Shown piece by piece: positions 51,343 to 60,607 of a stretch of 64,000 bases of DNA. Below the pieces are notes generated by a model. The model made no database searches, was not told the origin of the DNA, and saw only the letters and a list, made by a program, of their open reading frames with translations. The DNA is from Dyadobacter sp. 3J3 (lineage in GTDB: Bacteria; Bacteroidota; Bacteroidia; Cytophagales; Spirosomataceae), in the NCBI RefSeq assembly GCF_009801115.1, contig NZ_VTOL01000015.1, forward strand, positions 62,001 to 126,000, given 5' to 3'. Every line of letters begins with the position of its first letter. Position 1 is the stretch's first letter. Both the position numbers and the translations under genes were made by a program.

Positions 51343-51738
51343 TCAGGGTTCGATAATTACATTTAAAATGCGCGTCTCAGCCGGTGGATTCTTTTCAAAA
51401 GAACGGCTCAGGTTGAATTTCAACACATCTTCCCCCATTGCTTTTGTGGTGCGCAGCGTAAATGTTTTCATCATTTTACCTCCTGGGAGATCTTTTTCTG
51501 CTGATTTTTGTGTGGAGGATGCTATTTCTTCAATTTGAGATTTGCCTTTATCCAATGTCCAGTCATAACCGGTTCCCGCTTGCAAAGGGAGTTTTACAGT
51601 TAATGATGAACCGCTCCGAAGTGCCACAGTGGCCTCGCTTTTTTCCAGAATCACAACCTTGTGTCTGCTTCTAGACGCGGCACAGTTACAATTAAACAAC
51701 GCCAAAATAATCAATGAAATCCACATTAATTTTTTCAT
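51343..51738 (-). CDS. Chagasin-type (I42) cysteine protease inhibitor, lipoprotein
   Basis: A 131-residue protein with an N-terminal signal ending in a cysteine-rich lipobox-like FNCNCAAS. The body has the I42 loop pattern: a GTGYDW segment near residue 58 (equivalent of the NPTTGY loop) and TLRTTKAMGE with LSRSFEKNPPAETRILNV at the end. Chagasins block papain-like cysteine proteases. A protective role against proteases, host or own, is inferred from the family. Confidence 0.82.
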   Translation of the reverse strand: MKKLMWISLIILALFNCNCAASRSRHKVVILEKSEATVALRSGSSLTVKLPLQAGTGYDWTLDKGKSQIEEIASSTQKSAEKDLPGGKMMKTFTLRTTKAMGEDVLKFNLSRSFEKNPPAETRILNVIIEP

Positions 51739-51926
51739 AATCTTACTTGGTAAAACATGGACGGAATTTAAATTTACGACTCCGTTTCGTTATGAAAACT
51801 AGCGATTTTTAAGTCGGGAAACAAACGAATAAAATTTCTTTTAATATTATATAATAATCTTGTTATCAGATATTTGTATGGTTTTGTTCCTTGTTTTATT
51901 AAATAATAATTTCATATGACATAAAA

Positions 51927-51953
51927 AAACCGGCAGAATTTTTCTGCCGGTTT
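51927..51953 (-). terminator. Intrinsic terminator after the ABM gene
   Basis: Perfect 12-bp arms AAACCGGCAGAA and TTCTGCCGGTTT with a 3-base loop. On the minus strand seven Ts follow. It is 17 bp past the ABM stop. Confidence 0.88.
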
Positions 51954-51970
51954 CAGGTCGTTTTTAAAGC

Positions 51971-52264
51971 TTATTTTGACGCTAAAATTTCAATTTTTTC
52001 GATCACCGGATCTGATGCCAAAAGTTCAGGAGCGTTTGCCATCAATGCTGCGGCTACTTTTCCTGCCAAATGTGCATTGCGCCCCGCTTCGTCAGGAAAT
52101 GTATCAAAAATCCCGAATGTTGATTCTCCAATTTTTATTCCGTACCAGGTAATGGTATCAGGTTCTTCCATAACCAATGACAATCCACTTTTCAGGAAAT
52201 CCGCTACTTCCTGTTCTTTTCCCGGCTTTGCTTCCAGTCTTACAAGTAATCCTAACGTGATCAT
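51971..52264 (-). CDS. ABM-domain putative monooxygenase
   Basis: A 97-residue antibiotic biosynthesis monooxygenase (ABM) domain protein. It starts MITLGLLVRLEAKPGKEQEVADFLK and carries PDTITWYGIKIGESTFGIFDTFPDEAGRNAHLAGKV (split over about 34-68), typical of the dimeric ferredoxin-like YgiN group. Members oxidise quinols or degrade haem without cofactors; this copy has no visible specific ligand set. Single gene with its own terminator. Confidence 0.88.
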   Translation of the reverse strand: MITLGLLVRLEAKPGKEQEVADFLKSGLSLVMEEPDTITWYGIKIGESTFGIFDTFPDEAGRNAHLAGKVAAALMANAPELLASDPVIEKIEILASK

Positions 52265-52582
52265 AATTTTGGTTTGGTAAATGGTTGTATAAAAAAGTTA
52301 TGCATTCATAATCTACATACGTGAGAATTACGTATATGGATTTTACGTAACCGCATAATCCTCATTTATATTTCATCAGTTTAAGATTCCGATAAATTGT
52401 ACACGTTTTACCTTTATTTAGCAATCGTGCAGGCGGTAGGGGATTTGTACTTTTGAATTGTCTATTAAATGGTATTGCAATAAACGGGAGTGAAGCAGGT
52501 ACTTTATTCCCGTTATTAATTTCTGGAAGGAATATTTTATCTCCGGGAACAATTAACCTGAAAACTTTAAGATTCTTAAACC
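52265..52582. other. 318-bp intergenic region with ACGT cluster and hairpin
   Basis: This is the divergent region between the ABM gene and the catalase-related gene. ACGT occurs at 52319, 52330 and 52345, the last within the palindrome TTACGTAA, close upstream of the ABM start. TACTTTTG at 52448-52455 matches the TAnnTTTG promoter box, but no -33 TTTG was seen at the right distance. AATAAACGGGA (52479-52489) and TCCCGTTATT (52508-52517) can form a hairpin in the leader of the plus-strand gene. I see no coding frame of note. Confidence 0.45.
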
Positions 52583-52972
52583 ATGAGCGATAACAAAAAA
52601 AGATCGGGTGTTTATTTGGGAAAAGGAATACGGTTTAAGCAAGGATTTTTGTCGGATTCGGAATGCTCTGTTGCCTCTGAATTCACAGGAATATCGCCCT
52701 TATTAATGAATTTCAACACCATAGCAGGTTTTTCAGAAAACGAAGAGGATTATAATTTACCCGGACTTTTTTACAGGGAAATGTTATCGGACGAAGACAA
52801 GATCAATCTGGTATCTACCATTGTCTGCACGTTAAAGGGAATCAATAATTCCCAAAACGATGAAGCTGTCAAAGATCAGCTTCACCATTTTTTCAGAATC
52901 GATACAAAACTTGGTCTGGCCGTGGCCGATGGACTGAAAATTAAAGTCGGGACATTTTTATTGTCACGATGA
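52583..52972 (+). CDS. Stand-alone catalase-related (catalase C-terminal) domain protein
   Basis: A 129-residue protein. Residues 58-120 (DYNLPGLFYREMLSDEDKIN, LVSTIVCTLKGI, DQLHHFFRIDTKLGLAVADG) match the C-terminal catalase-related, immune-responsive domain that normally follows a haem catalase core: LPG-LYRxM, LVxNI, QxxHFxxxD..G..VAxGL. No catalase core, haem ligand Tyr or NADPH domain is encoded here or nearby. The first 55 residues are unfamiliar. The assignment is by pattern only; function unknown. Confidence 0.72.
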   Translation: MSDNKKRSGVYLGKGIRFKQGFLSDSECSVASEFTGISPLLMNFNTIAGFSENEEDYNLPGLFYREMLSDEDKINLVSTIVCTLKGINNSQNDEAVKDQLHHFFRIDTKLGLAVADGLKIKVGTFLLSR

Positions 52973-52987
52973 ATTTTACGAAAATTA

Positions 52988-54652
52988 TTATTCTTTTACC
53001 AGCTTCATTTTTTCGAGAATAACATCATTCTGATCTTTTACAATAATGGTATAAATCCCGCTCAGATAGTTTTTTAGACTGATCTGAGTCTCAACTTCTG
53101 ACTTAGATTTTTGAGATAAAATTAAAGCACCCGACGAATTATAAAGGTCAATTTTATTTCCCTGCTCCACACCTTTGATAGTGACATGATCAATCGCAGG
53201 ATTTGGGAAAACCGAGATATCATTTTTTGAACAATCTGTCTTCGCAGAAACGATCCGGCTAAATTCATAACTTTCATCATTATCCAGCATTTTTAGCCGG
53301 TAAAGAGTATTTGTAGCCAAGGAATTTTTGTCCGTAAAACGATACAAATGATCAGTTCCGGATGCAGGAATTGATTTTATTTTATCAAAGCTTTTGCCAT
53401 CTGCACTCCTTTCCACCTCAAAATGTGAAAAATTACTTTCAAGCGAAGTACTCCATTGCAGGTCGATTGAACATCCATTGCCTTTGGCGGTGAAGTTTTC
53501 AAGTTTGACTGGAAGAGGCGTAGTCGGGCCCGTAATTTGTGCAATGGTACCGTCATAAAAAGAAATTGCGTACAATTCTCCCTGGTTATCTTCACCAAAA
53601 GAAACAAGAGAAGGGTAGCTGACATTGGTAAGAAAACCACTAAAACCAGCCGGCGTGATCATTCCTATTTTAAAAGTCTGGTAATCCCCGAAAATGTAAG
53701 AGCCTTTTAATGAAGCATACTTTGTTCCCCGATATATGTAGCCGCCCATAACCGAAGCGCTGTTGCCGCCATTGTTGGTGAAGCCGGGATAAGCAAATTT
53801 TGGAGCAATAAAGGAAGTGGAAATTGTACAATTACAATTTCTGTAAACCGCATTTCCTTCCATATAATCCCAGCCAAAATTCCTGGGCGTTGTAATGTCT
53901 GTCGCTTCTAAATAGTTAACCTCTTCCCAACCATCCTGTCCGTTATCACCATACCAGAAATCTCCGTTTTCACGATCAAAACTGATACGCCAGGGATTAC
54001 GCAGGCCTTTTGCCCATATTTTTTGAAGAATATTATCTGCCGGGGAAGCGCTGTTGACGTCGAGTCTAATTATTTTGCCAAAAAGCAGGTTCGGATTTTG
54101 AGAATTTAATTCAGGATCACCCATCACACCACGGCTTCCGGGGCCGTTGTCGCCCGTGGAAATGTACAAAAAATTATCTTTTCCAAAAGCCATATCACCG
54201 CCCCGGTGACCACCCAGAATATCGGTATAAGGAATGGTTAAAATCAGGGTTTCAGATGATGCGTCGGCCAGGTCCGAGTTTGAACCGCCTACTCTTGTAA
54301 AACGTGAAATATTGATCTCAAATTTACTTTTCACCACATACATCACATAAAAATATCCGTTGGTCTGATAGTTTGGATCGAAAACGATACTGAATATTCC
54401 CGCCCAGTCCAGGTCGTTCATTTTGGAGCTGATATTCAAAAATGGATTATTATGATCAACAATTCCGTTTTTTACAACTTTAATTTTTCCTCCAATTTCC
54501 GCAATAAATAACCTCGAATCATAAGCATGCGTGACTTTTACGGGGCGAGTAAAACCGGATAAGTAAGGCTGTAAAACTGGAATTGGCTGAGAAAATGATA
54601 TTATTGAAAAGAAGAATTGTAAGACGAAGAATAGTAGTAATTTTTTTTTCAT
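52988..54652 (-). CDS. Secreted PQQ-dependent sugar dehydrogenase with T9SS sorting domain
   Basis: About 554 residues. A signal peptide (MKKKLLLFFVLQFFFSIISFS, start at 54652) leads to a six-bladed beta-propeller of the soluble glucose/aldose dehydrogenase family: RPVKVTHA, GHRGGDMAFGKD (catalytic His region), GLRNPWRISFDRENGD and WYGDNGQDGWEEVNY. From about residue 400 a fibronectin-like linker follows, and the last 70 residues (VFPNPAIDHVTIKG ... YLSGIYTIIV) are a type A T9SS C-terminal domain, so the enzyme is exported and anchored. It oxidises aldoses using PQQ, probably outside the cell. An ATG 33 bp upstream would disturb the signal. Confidence 0.9.
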   Translation of the reverse strand: MKKKLLLFFVLQFFFSIISFSQPIPVLQPYLSGFTRPVKVTHAYDSRLFIAEIGGKIKVVKNGIVDHNNPFLNISSKMNDLDWAGIFSIVFDPNYQTNGYFYVMYVVKSKFEINISRFTRVGGSNSDLADASSETLILTIPYTDILGGHRGGDMAFGKDNFLYISTGDNGPGSRGVMGDPELNSQNPNLLFGKIIRLDVNSASPADNILQKIWAKGLRNPWRISFDRENGDFWYGDNGQDGWEEVNYLEATDITTPRNFGWDYMEGNAVYRNCNCTISTSFIAPKFAYPGFTNNGGNSASVMGGYIYRGTKYASLKGSYIFGDYQTFKIGMITPAGFSGFLTNVSYPSLVSFGEDNQGELYAISFYDGTIAQITGPTTPLPVKLENFTAKGNGCSIDLQWSTSLESNFSHFEVERSADGKSFDKIKSIPASGTDHLYRFTDKNSLATNTLYRLKMLDNDESYEFSRIVSAKTDCSKNDISVFPNPAIDHVTIKGVEQGNKIDLYNSSGALILSQKSKSEVETQISLKNYLSGIYTIIVKDQNDVILEKMKLVKE

Positions 54653-54881
54653 AATCTGGGAGAAGGTTATTCCGTAAAGGAACAAGTTTATTTCAAGTAA
54701 ATAAAGTCATTAGATAAGTTATCACTTGTTTCAATATTATCTTTTTGTCACAACTTGGTTACTATTGAAATAGAAAAAAAATGAGCTTATTTATGATTTT
54801 ATAAAGGTCGAAAATTTTAGATTTCAATAATCGCTATATTAGGATTATTGTTTCTACCTGACTAAAATTTCTGCTCCCTTT

Positions 54882-57122
54882 ATGAAAAACATTTTTCGAA
54901 AAACAATCCGTGTCCTGCTCTTTTCCCAGATTTTGATGAGTCCGGTTTACGCCCAGAATTTGATGGGTTTTGGTGCTGAATCTTCAAAAAAAGAAATTGA
55001 TCTGGAAGCTTCATTTGACAAACAGCTGCAAGCCAAAAATTTGCAGGAATGGATGAAAAGAATGACTGCATATCCTCACCAACTGGGATCAGCTTACGGA
55101 CTAAACAATGCGCTTTTCCTTCGTGATAAACTTGTTTCCTGGGGTTTTGAGGCACATCTTGATACGGTACACGTTTTATTCCCGACTCCTAAAATCAGGA
55201 TTGTAGAGTTAACAGAACCTACAAAATTTAAAGCTTCTCTGACCGAGCGTTCTGTAAAAGAAGATGCAACATCCGGACAAACCAAAGATGTGCTTCCTCC
55301 TTACCATGCGTTTTCAGCGGATGGTGATGTAACGGCCGAACTGGTATATGTTAATTACGGAATCCCGGCAGATTATGATGAACTGGCAAAATTGGGAATT
55401 GATGTAAAAGGGAAGATTGTAATCGCGAAATATGGTAATTCATGGCGCGGAATCAAACCAAAAGTAGCGTATGAACATGGCGCAATCGGTTGTATCATTT
55501 ATTCTGATCCAAAAGAAGATGGCTATTTTCAAGGCGAAGTATATCCAAAAGGTCCGTTTAAAAATGATGCAGGAGCGCAGCGCGGTTCTGTTGTAGATTT
55601 ACCTCTGGCACCCGGCGATCCGCTTACAAACGGTTTTGTGGCCAGTGCGGAAAACAAACGTTTGTCGGTTAAGGATGCGCCAAGTATGATGAAAATTCCG
55701 GTTTTGCCGATTTCATATGGTGATGCTTTGCCATTGTTAAAAGCATTGGGCGGACAAGTTGCTCCGTCTTCATGGCGCGGTGCTTTGCCGATCACCTATC
55801 ATATCGGGCCGGGTCCTGCGAAAGTACATTTGAAACTTGAATTTAATTTTGATATCGTTCCTGCCTATAATGTAATCGCAACGATTAAAGGAACTGAATT
55901 TCCTGATCAATGGGTTGTTCGCGGAAATCATCATGATGCCTGGGTCTTTGGCGCAAGTGATCCCGTGAGCGGTGCAGTGGCTGAACTTGAAGAAGCGCGT
56001 GTGCTTGGAGAATTGATGAAAACCGGCTGGAAACCAAAAAGAACCATTGTTTATTGCTGGTGGGACGGTGAAGAGCCAGGTTTGTTAGGTTCAACGGAAT
56101 GGGTTGAAAAGTATAAAAAAATCGTCTCAGAAAAAACGGTTGTTTACCTGAATACCGATGGAAACGGTCGTGGATTTTTGGGCGTAGGCGGTTCGCATAC
56201 CCTTGAAAAATTCATTAACCAGGTTGGACAGAGTGTTACGGATCCTGAAAAAGGAGGTAGTGTTATGGAACGTCTTCGTTCCAAAATGATACTGGATGGT
56301 CCTGCTGCGTCGAAAATGGAAACCCGTAGCCGGAGTGACGTACGCATAGGAGCGTTAGGTTCTGGTTCTGACTTCACACCTTTCATTCAGCATTTGGGGG
56401 TTTCTTCGCTTAATCTTGGTTTTGGTGGTGAGGACGAGGGCGGTGATTACCATTCGATTTATGATTCTTATGACAATTATGTGCGTTTCAAAGACACTGA
56501 TTTTTCTTATGGTGTGGCGCTTGCCAAAATGATGGGACGCTCCGTTTTGCGATTTGCAGATGCGGAAGTTCTTCCGTTTGATTTCAGCAATTTTTCAAAC
56601 ACCGTTCAAACCTATGCAATGGAAATAAAACGTGATCTTGAATCGGTAAGGACGAAGGCTGAGGATCAAAATAAATTGATATCGGAAAATCGTTTTGAAA
56701 TTACTGCCGATCCAAAAGAGCCTTTTGTGAAGCCCATTCCGATGGAAGTTGCACCTTACCTGAATTTTTCACCTTTGGAAAATGTATTGATTTCATTGGA
56801 GAAAAGTGCATCCGCTTACGCTGCTGCATCGGCTAAAATGACAACATTGCCTGCGGATAAACTGAAACAATTGAATGATATTTTATATAAATCAGAGCGT
56901 TTTTTGATCAACGAACAAGGTTTGCCAAGACGTCCTTGGTATAAACATCAGATTTATGCGCCCGGATTTTATACAGGTTATGGTGTGAAAACCTTGCCGA
57001 TGATCCGAGAAGCGATTGAGCAGCGCAACTGGACTGAGGCAGATCAGGGTGTCGTTCGTGTGAGTGATGCGCTTAAAGCATTTACAGCTGAAATTGATAA
57101 AGCGACTGCTTTGATGAAATAA
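54882..57122 (+). CDS. M28-family metallopeptidase, PSMA/glutamate carboxypeptidase II-like
   Basis: A 746-residue exported zinc peptidase. A signal peptide (about 1-25, ending SPVYAQ) is followed by a PA (protease-associated) insert near residues 170-330. The catalytic M28 domain carries HHDAW (Zn), DPVSGA (bridging Asp), DGEEPGLLGS (catalytic Glu and Zn Glu), LNTDGNG (Zn) and YHSIYDSYDNY (Zn). A dimerisation domain ends the protein. It most likely trims peptides or acidic dipeptides in the periplasm. Single gene followed by a terminator. Confidence 0.93.
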   Translation: MKNIFRKTIRVLLFSQILMSPVYAQNLMGFGAESSKKEIDLEASFDKQLQAKNLQEWMKRMTAYPHQLGSAYGLNNALFLRDKLVSWGFEAHLDTVHVLFPTPKIRIVELTEPTKFKASLTERSVKEDATSGQTKDVLPPYHAFSADGDVTAELVYVNYGIPADYDELAKLGIDVKGKIVIAKYGNSWRGIKPKVAYEHGAIGCIIYSDPKEDGYFQGEVYPKGPFKNDAGAQRGSVVDLPLAPGDPLTNGFVASAENKRLSVKDAPSMMKIPVLPISYGDALPLLKALGGQVAPSSWRGALPITYHIGPGPAKVHLKLEFNFDIVPAYNVIATIKGTEFPDQWVVRGNHHDAWVFGASDPVSGAVAELEEARVLGELMKTGWKPKRTIVYCWWDGEEPGLLGSTEWVEKYKKIVSEKTVVYLNTDGNGRGFLGVGGSHTLEKFINQVGQSVTDPEKGGSVMERLRSKMILDGPAASKMETRSRSDVRIGALGSGSDFTPFIQHLGVSSLNLGFGGEDEGGDYHSIYDSYDNYVRFKDTDFSYGVALAKMMGRSVLRFADAEVLPFDFSNFSNTVQTYAMEIKRDLESVRTKAEDQNKLISENRFEITADPKEPFVKPIPMEVAPYLNFSPLENVLISLEKSASAYAAASAKMTTLPADKLKQLNDILYKSERFLINEQGLPRRPWYKHQIYAPGFYTGYGVKTLPMIREAIEQRNWTEADQGVVRVSDALKAFTAEIDKATALMK

Positions 57123-57148
57123 CCCGGAGCAAAGCCCCGGGATTTTTT
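57123..57148 (+). terminator. Intrinsic terminator after the M28 peptidase gene
   Basis: CCCGG and CCGGG (57123-57127, 57137-57141), extended by GC pairs in the loop, followed by six Ts. It starts right at the stop codon and reaches the last codon of the convergent emfourin gene. Confidence 0.8.
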
Positions 57149-57414
57149 CAGGCTTTTACATATTTCAATTCAGCTTTCAGCCCCTCAAATGTAGCTTTAT
57201 ATTTGGGGGGCACTTTTTTTAGGTCGACCGGAATTTCTCTTCCATCCACCGCCAGGTAATGACAGATTTCATTCATGCTTTCTGGCTCCTTTTTTTCATC
57301 CCGGCAAATGTGATCGATCAATTGTTGAAGTTCCTTGTCCGACCAGCTTACCTGCGTGGTAGCTTCCTGTTTCATGGGAATCATACCTCCAAAACGCTGC
57401 AATTTTATTTCCAT
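57148..57414 (-). CDS. Emfourin-like protealysin inhibitor
   Basis: An 88-residue protein. The start MEIKLQRFGGMIPM matches emfourin, the protein inhibitor of protealysin-like M4 peptidases. It lies 13 bp after such a peptidase gene in the same direction, as in the known protealysin operons. It should bind the peptidase inside the cell and block the active site. A longer reading (start at 57453) would overlap the peptidase gene and is unlikely. Recognition is by N-terminus, size and context, not by a search. Confidence 0.75.
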   Translation of the reverse strand: MEIKLQRFGGMIPMKQEATTQVSWSDKELQQLIDHICRDEKKEPESMNEICHYLAVDGREIPVDLKKVPPKYKATFEGLKAELKYVKA

Positions 57415-57427
57415 AAAAAAGTAATAT

Positions 57428-58519
57428 TTATACTTTTGCTGCATTCCAGCCATCTGTTACCGCTTTTGCTTCCAGACTTCCTGTTCCAAACAATAATTCT
57501 GCTTTCTGGATGGTAAGATTTTTGAAGTCAGCAAAGCTGGCAGTTGGTTTTAAATTTTGAGTATCGGTTAATGCGGAATACCATATTCTTCCCGCTTTCT
57601 CCCAGGAAAACCCGCCTAAATTAAAAGCGGTTACGTAAAAAGCAAAATTGGTAATACCGGAATTAATGTGAACTCCTCCCCAGTCACCGCGATCCGTATC
57701 TGGCAAATTTACCAACTTATCGAAAGTTGCCGGCTGCGGATCCGTTCCCAGATCCGGATGATTAACATAACCTGTTCCCGGTGCTTTCATACTCCGCAAA
57801 GCATATTTGGTACCTTTCAAAACATTTTCACCAATCAGCCATTTTGATTTTTTGACATCCAGATTTAATAATCTTTGCTTGATCATAATCCCGAAAACAT
57901 CCGAAACCGATTCGTTCAAAGCTCCGCTTTGCATATGATATTCCAGACCTGATTCATATTGTGTGACGCCATGTGTCAGTTCATGCCCGATAATATCCGG
58001 ATCAGCTGTAAAACTGCCGAAAATTTTTCCGTCTCCATCACCATAAACCATGCGTTGTCCGTCCCAGAAAGCATTATCATATTTATTGTCATAATGAATA
58101 TAATGTTTTAGCACCATACCGAGATTATTAACAGAATTCCGTCCGAAAATCTGAAAATACATATCCCAGGTGGCTGTCCCTGCCCTCACCACATTTTTAG
58201 TATCCGCGTCCATCGGCTTTTTTTCCTTTCCGTTGTCCCAAACCAGTTTTCCTTTACTGATCACGGTATCATGGAGCATATCATAAACCTGCATTTTCAT
58301 AACGGGTTTCGCAGCTGGTTTTGGAGTTGGGATAAAAGCGGCGCGCTGTGTTTCAGTAAGTTTTGCGAAAAAGGCGCGATCACTCCTGAAACGTGCATTT
58401 CTCAGATCTGTATTCAGCATCATTGGCAGTTTACTTTTGCTCGCTTCTTCCAGCAATTTGTCGCTCATGTAGGGCGGGATAATGCATTGGATCGGGTGGT
58501 GTGAATTGTGGCGGCACAT
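57428..58519 (-). CDS. Protealysin-like M4-family metallopeptidase
   Basis: A 363-residue thermolysin-family zinc peptidase. It has no signal peptide and starts with a short propeptide MCRHNSHHPIQCIIPPYMSD, the hallmark of protealysin-like peptidases. The active site is H179-E180-xx-H183 (GHELTH) with E203 (ALNESVSD) as third zinc ligand; a late HINSG supplies the transition-state histidine region. Protealysin-like enzymes act inside cells or are exported in unusual ways. The inhibitor gene follows directly, so the pair is probably co-transcribed. Cleavage after the propeptide is expected for activation. Confidence 0.92.
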   Translation of the reverse strand: MCRHNSHHPIQCIIPPYMSDKLLEEASKSKLPMMLNTDLRNARFRSDRAFFAKLTETQRAAFIPTPKPAAKPVMKMQVYDMLHDTVISKGKLVWDNGKEKKPMDADTKNVVRAGTATWDMYFQIFGRNSVNNLGMVLKHYIHYDNKYDNAFWDGQRMVYGDGDGKIFGSFTADPDIIGHELTHGVTQYESGLEYHMQSGALNESVSDVFGIMIKQRLLNLDVKKSKWLIGENVLKGTKYALRSMKAPGTGYVNHPDLGTDPQPATFDKLVNLPDTDRGDWGGVHINSGITNFAFYVTAFNLGGFSWEKAGRIWYSALTDTQNLKPTASFADFKNLTIQKAELLFGTGSLEAKAVTDGWNAAKV

Positions 58520-58741
58520 GGCTTAAAGTTTTGTTTTAGTTTGAAAAATGCAGATGACTTCCGGAACTGATAATCTGCTGAATAACGATTGTGATTCGTA
58601 TTTGTTATCGCGATTTTCTTTATTAAAAGTATGCAGGCATTTCTCTTTTTCCTAATTACAAAAGCATATGTTATTGACCGGAGATTGGGCTTTTATTTTA
58701 TTAAATATCAATTAGTTATGATGCGTAAAAATGTATTCAGT

Positions 58742-59122
58742 TTAAAGGTTTCGCTTCCAATTAACCATTTTGGAATCTAGTGATTTGCTGTATAAAGTTC
58801 TACTAAATCTGCCATTGTAATAATTATCTTTAACAAAACCATCTTTGAAAATCACCCTATAAGGAACTCTTTGATAAAAATGAATAATTCGCCCTTTTCT
58901 GTCTGTAAAACCCCATAAAGAATCTTTGCGAATCCTGTTTTTAGTACCATCCACCATTATAACTTTTACATATTTGCTATATTTCTGCCCACGTATTTTC
59001 TTAATCGTCAGACTATCGGACTTGCCTATATCTGAACTGTGGTATAGCAATTTTTGATGTTGGCCAAATGAATCAGAGAAACTGCAAATAATAAAGAGAA
59101 TCAGTATTAACAGTGGTTTCAT
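58742..59122 (-). CDS. Small exported protein, unknown
   Basis: A 126-residue protein with a clear signal peptide (MKPLLILILFIICSFSDSFGQ). The mature part is basic and beta-rich (KVIMVDGTKNRIRKDSLWGF, RVPYRVIFKDGFVKDNYYNG). I do not recognise a domain. It is a single gene between the M4 peptidase and the LRR-like lipoprotein. Confidence 0.65.
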   Translation of the reverse strand: MKPLLILILFIICSFSDSFGQHQKLLYHSSDIGKSDSLTIKKIRGQKYSKYVKVIMVDGTKNRIRKDSLWGFTDRKGRIIHFYQRVPYRVIFKDGFVKDNYYNGRFSRTLYSKSLDSKMVNWKRNL

Positions 59123-59204
59123 GTTGTCGGACTTTAAATTTTTAACAATTTAATTTACAACCTTTTGGTGATTTTCGTACTCTTTAAGTAAAATCTAATT
59201 AGCT

Positions 59205-60017
59205 ATGAAAAACACATTTCCAAACTTTTATAACGAATTAGCAATTCCGGTATTTTTAAGGTTATCCGTTTTCTTCCTCCTCATTGTTTCCGGTCTCTCT
59301 GGTTGTAAAGAAAAATCTGTGGAAAAGGAAATAGAACCAGAAGTAGTAATAAAAGAACCTTTAAAAATCCCGGTTGACAGCGCCTTTATATCCGTATCAT
59401 ATGAATTTGAAAACCTGCTGATTAAAAATAAAATAGATCCTGACCAAAAACTGAACGGAAAGATCCGTTATGAGTATATTAAAAACGTTGACAGTCTTGA
59501 TATTTCTTTTTACGGATTGAACAAAAGCTTGAAAGGAATTGAATATTTTACAAATCTTAAATATTTGAAAGTCAGAGGATTTTACTCGACAGCATCAGTC
59601 AATCAGATTATTTACTATTACGCGTTTTCGAGTGGCGTGGTGGACAATTTTGTTCCTGCGATTGATACACTGGATGTCAGCAATAATCTGAAACTGGAAT
59701 ATCTTGATTGTTCCGGCACTTCGGATGGGGGAGGTTATGCATCGTCAATTGGAAACCTGACGCTCGGGAATAACTCAAATTTGAAAACAATCATATCCAA
59801 TTCCAGTATGATTAATTCACTAGACCTGAATGGGTTACCTGCACTGGAAAATCTTGAAATTGCATCCTGTTATAATCTCACCTCTCTAAGTTTATGTAAA
59901 AACAGTGCTTTGGTTAAGCTAAAATCCTGGCAATTGAAAACGATTTCTGTTCCTTATCCCAAGACAATCAATCCAGGTTGGGAAATTGGAAGCGCAGCAC
60001 TTATTCAATGTAAATAA
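59205..60017 (+). CDS. Leucine-rich-repeat-like lipoprotein, unknown
   Basis: A 270-residue protein with a signal peptide ending in LSGC, a lipobox. After a charged linker (about 40-60), residues about 95-250 show spaced Leu/Asn patterns (LKGIEYFTNLKYLKV, LDVSNNLKLEYLDCSG, LTLGNNSNLKTI, LDLNGLPALENLEIASC) resembling leucine-rich repeats. Probably a surface or periplasmic protein-interaction module. It is a single gene with a strong terminator. Confidence 0.75.
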   Translation: MKNTFPNFYNELAIPVFLRLSVFFLLIVSGLSGCKEKSVEKEIEPEVVIKEPLKIPVDSAFISVSYEFENLLIKNKIDPDQKLNGKIRYEYIKNVDSLDISFYGLNKSLKGIEYFTNLKYLKVRGFYSTASVNQIIYYYAFSSGVVDNFVPAIDTLDVSNNLKLEYLDCSGTSDGGGYASSIGNLTLGNNSNLKTIISNSSMINSLDLNGLPALENLEIASCYNLTSLSLCKNSALVKLKSWQLKTISVPYPKTINPGWEIGSAALIQCK

Positions 60018-60031
60018 TGTCCTGAAAAAGG

Positions 60032-60073
60032 AAATTCCGTTGCAGAGATTAGAATCTGCAACGGAATTTTTTC
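60032..60073 (+). terminator. Intrinsic terminator after the LRR-like lipoprotein gene
   Basis: 15-bp perfect arms AAATTCCGTTGCAGA (60032-60046) and TCTGCAACGGAATTT (60055-60069) with an 8-base loop, then a T-run. It also lies 12 bp after the stop of the convergent small gene and could serve both. Confidence 0.85.
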
Positions 60074-60085
60074 TATCTGGTTGTG

Positions 60086-60313
60086 TTACAAAATCACCAT
60101 AATATCGGAATCCGGGTTTTTATTTTTATGTAAATATTCCCAGTCTACAATTTTATATTCCTGATAAATATTATTGATATCCTCAGGATTTTTCCCTCCC
60201 TCTGTATCAACAAAAGATTTTAGAACTTTGCTATAGTGTCCTTCATGGCGGTTGCCATCCTGATCTATAAAACGAAGTTCTGTGTGATCGGCGGGCATAC
60301 TTATATTTTCCAT
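60086..60313 (-). CDS. Small hypothetical protein
   Basis: A 75-residue acidic, soluble protein without signal peptide (ELRFIDQDGNRHEGHYSKVL in the N-terminal half). No known domain recognised. It is followed by the shared terminator. The ATG at 60311-60313 leaves 294 bp to the next plus-strand gene. Confidence 0.55.
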   Translation of the reverse strand: MENISMPADHTELRFIDQDGNRHEGHYSKVLKSFVDTEGGKNPEDINNIYQEYKIVDWEYLHKNKNPDSDIMVIL

Positions 60314-60607
60314 AGTGATGTAATTAATGGTTATGATTTTTATAGTTCAAAAATAATGCCAGATGTGAAGGTGGATGTATTGAATGAATCAATATAAGTT
60401 ACAAAATTCTGAGATTAAATAGTAATTAAAATAGTTTAAGTGATGAGGAAATGTGTGCGTAATTATACTTTATTTGATTAAATTTTACGGTAACAATCTG
60501 AAAAAGATTTACTTAAAAGTAATATTTTTCATTTTTTTTTGCCCTTATTATCACCACATTTTTCAGTTCAGTAACTTTTAATTTAACATAGAACCATCCG
60601 AAATTTT

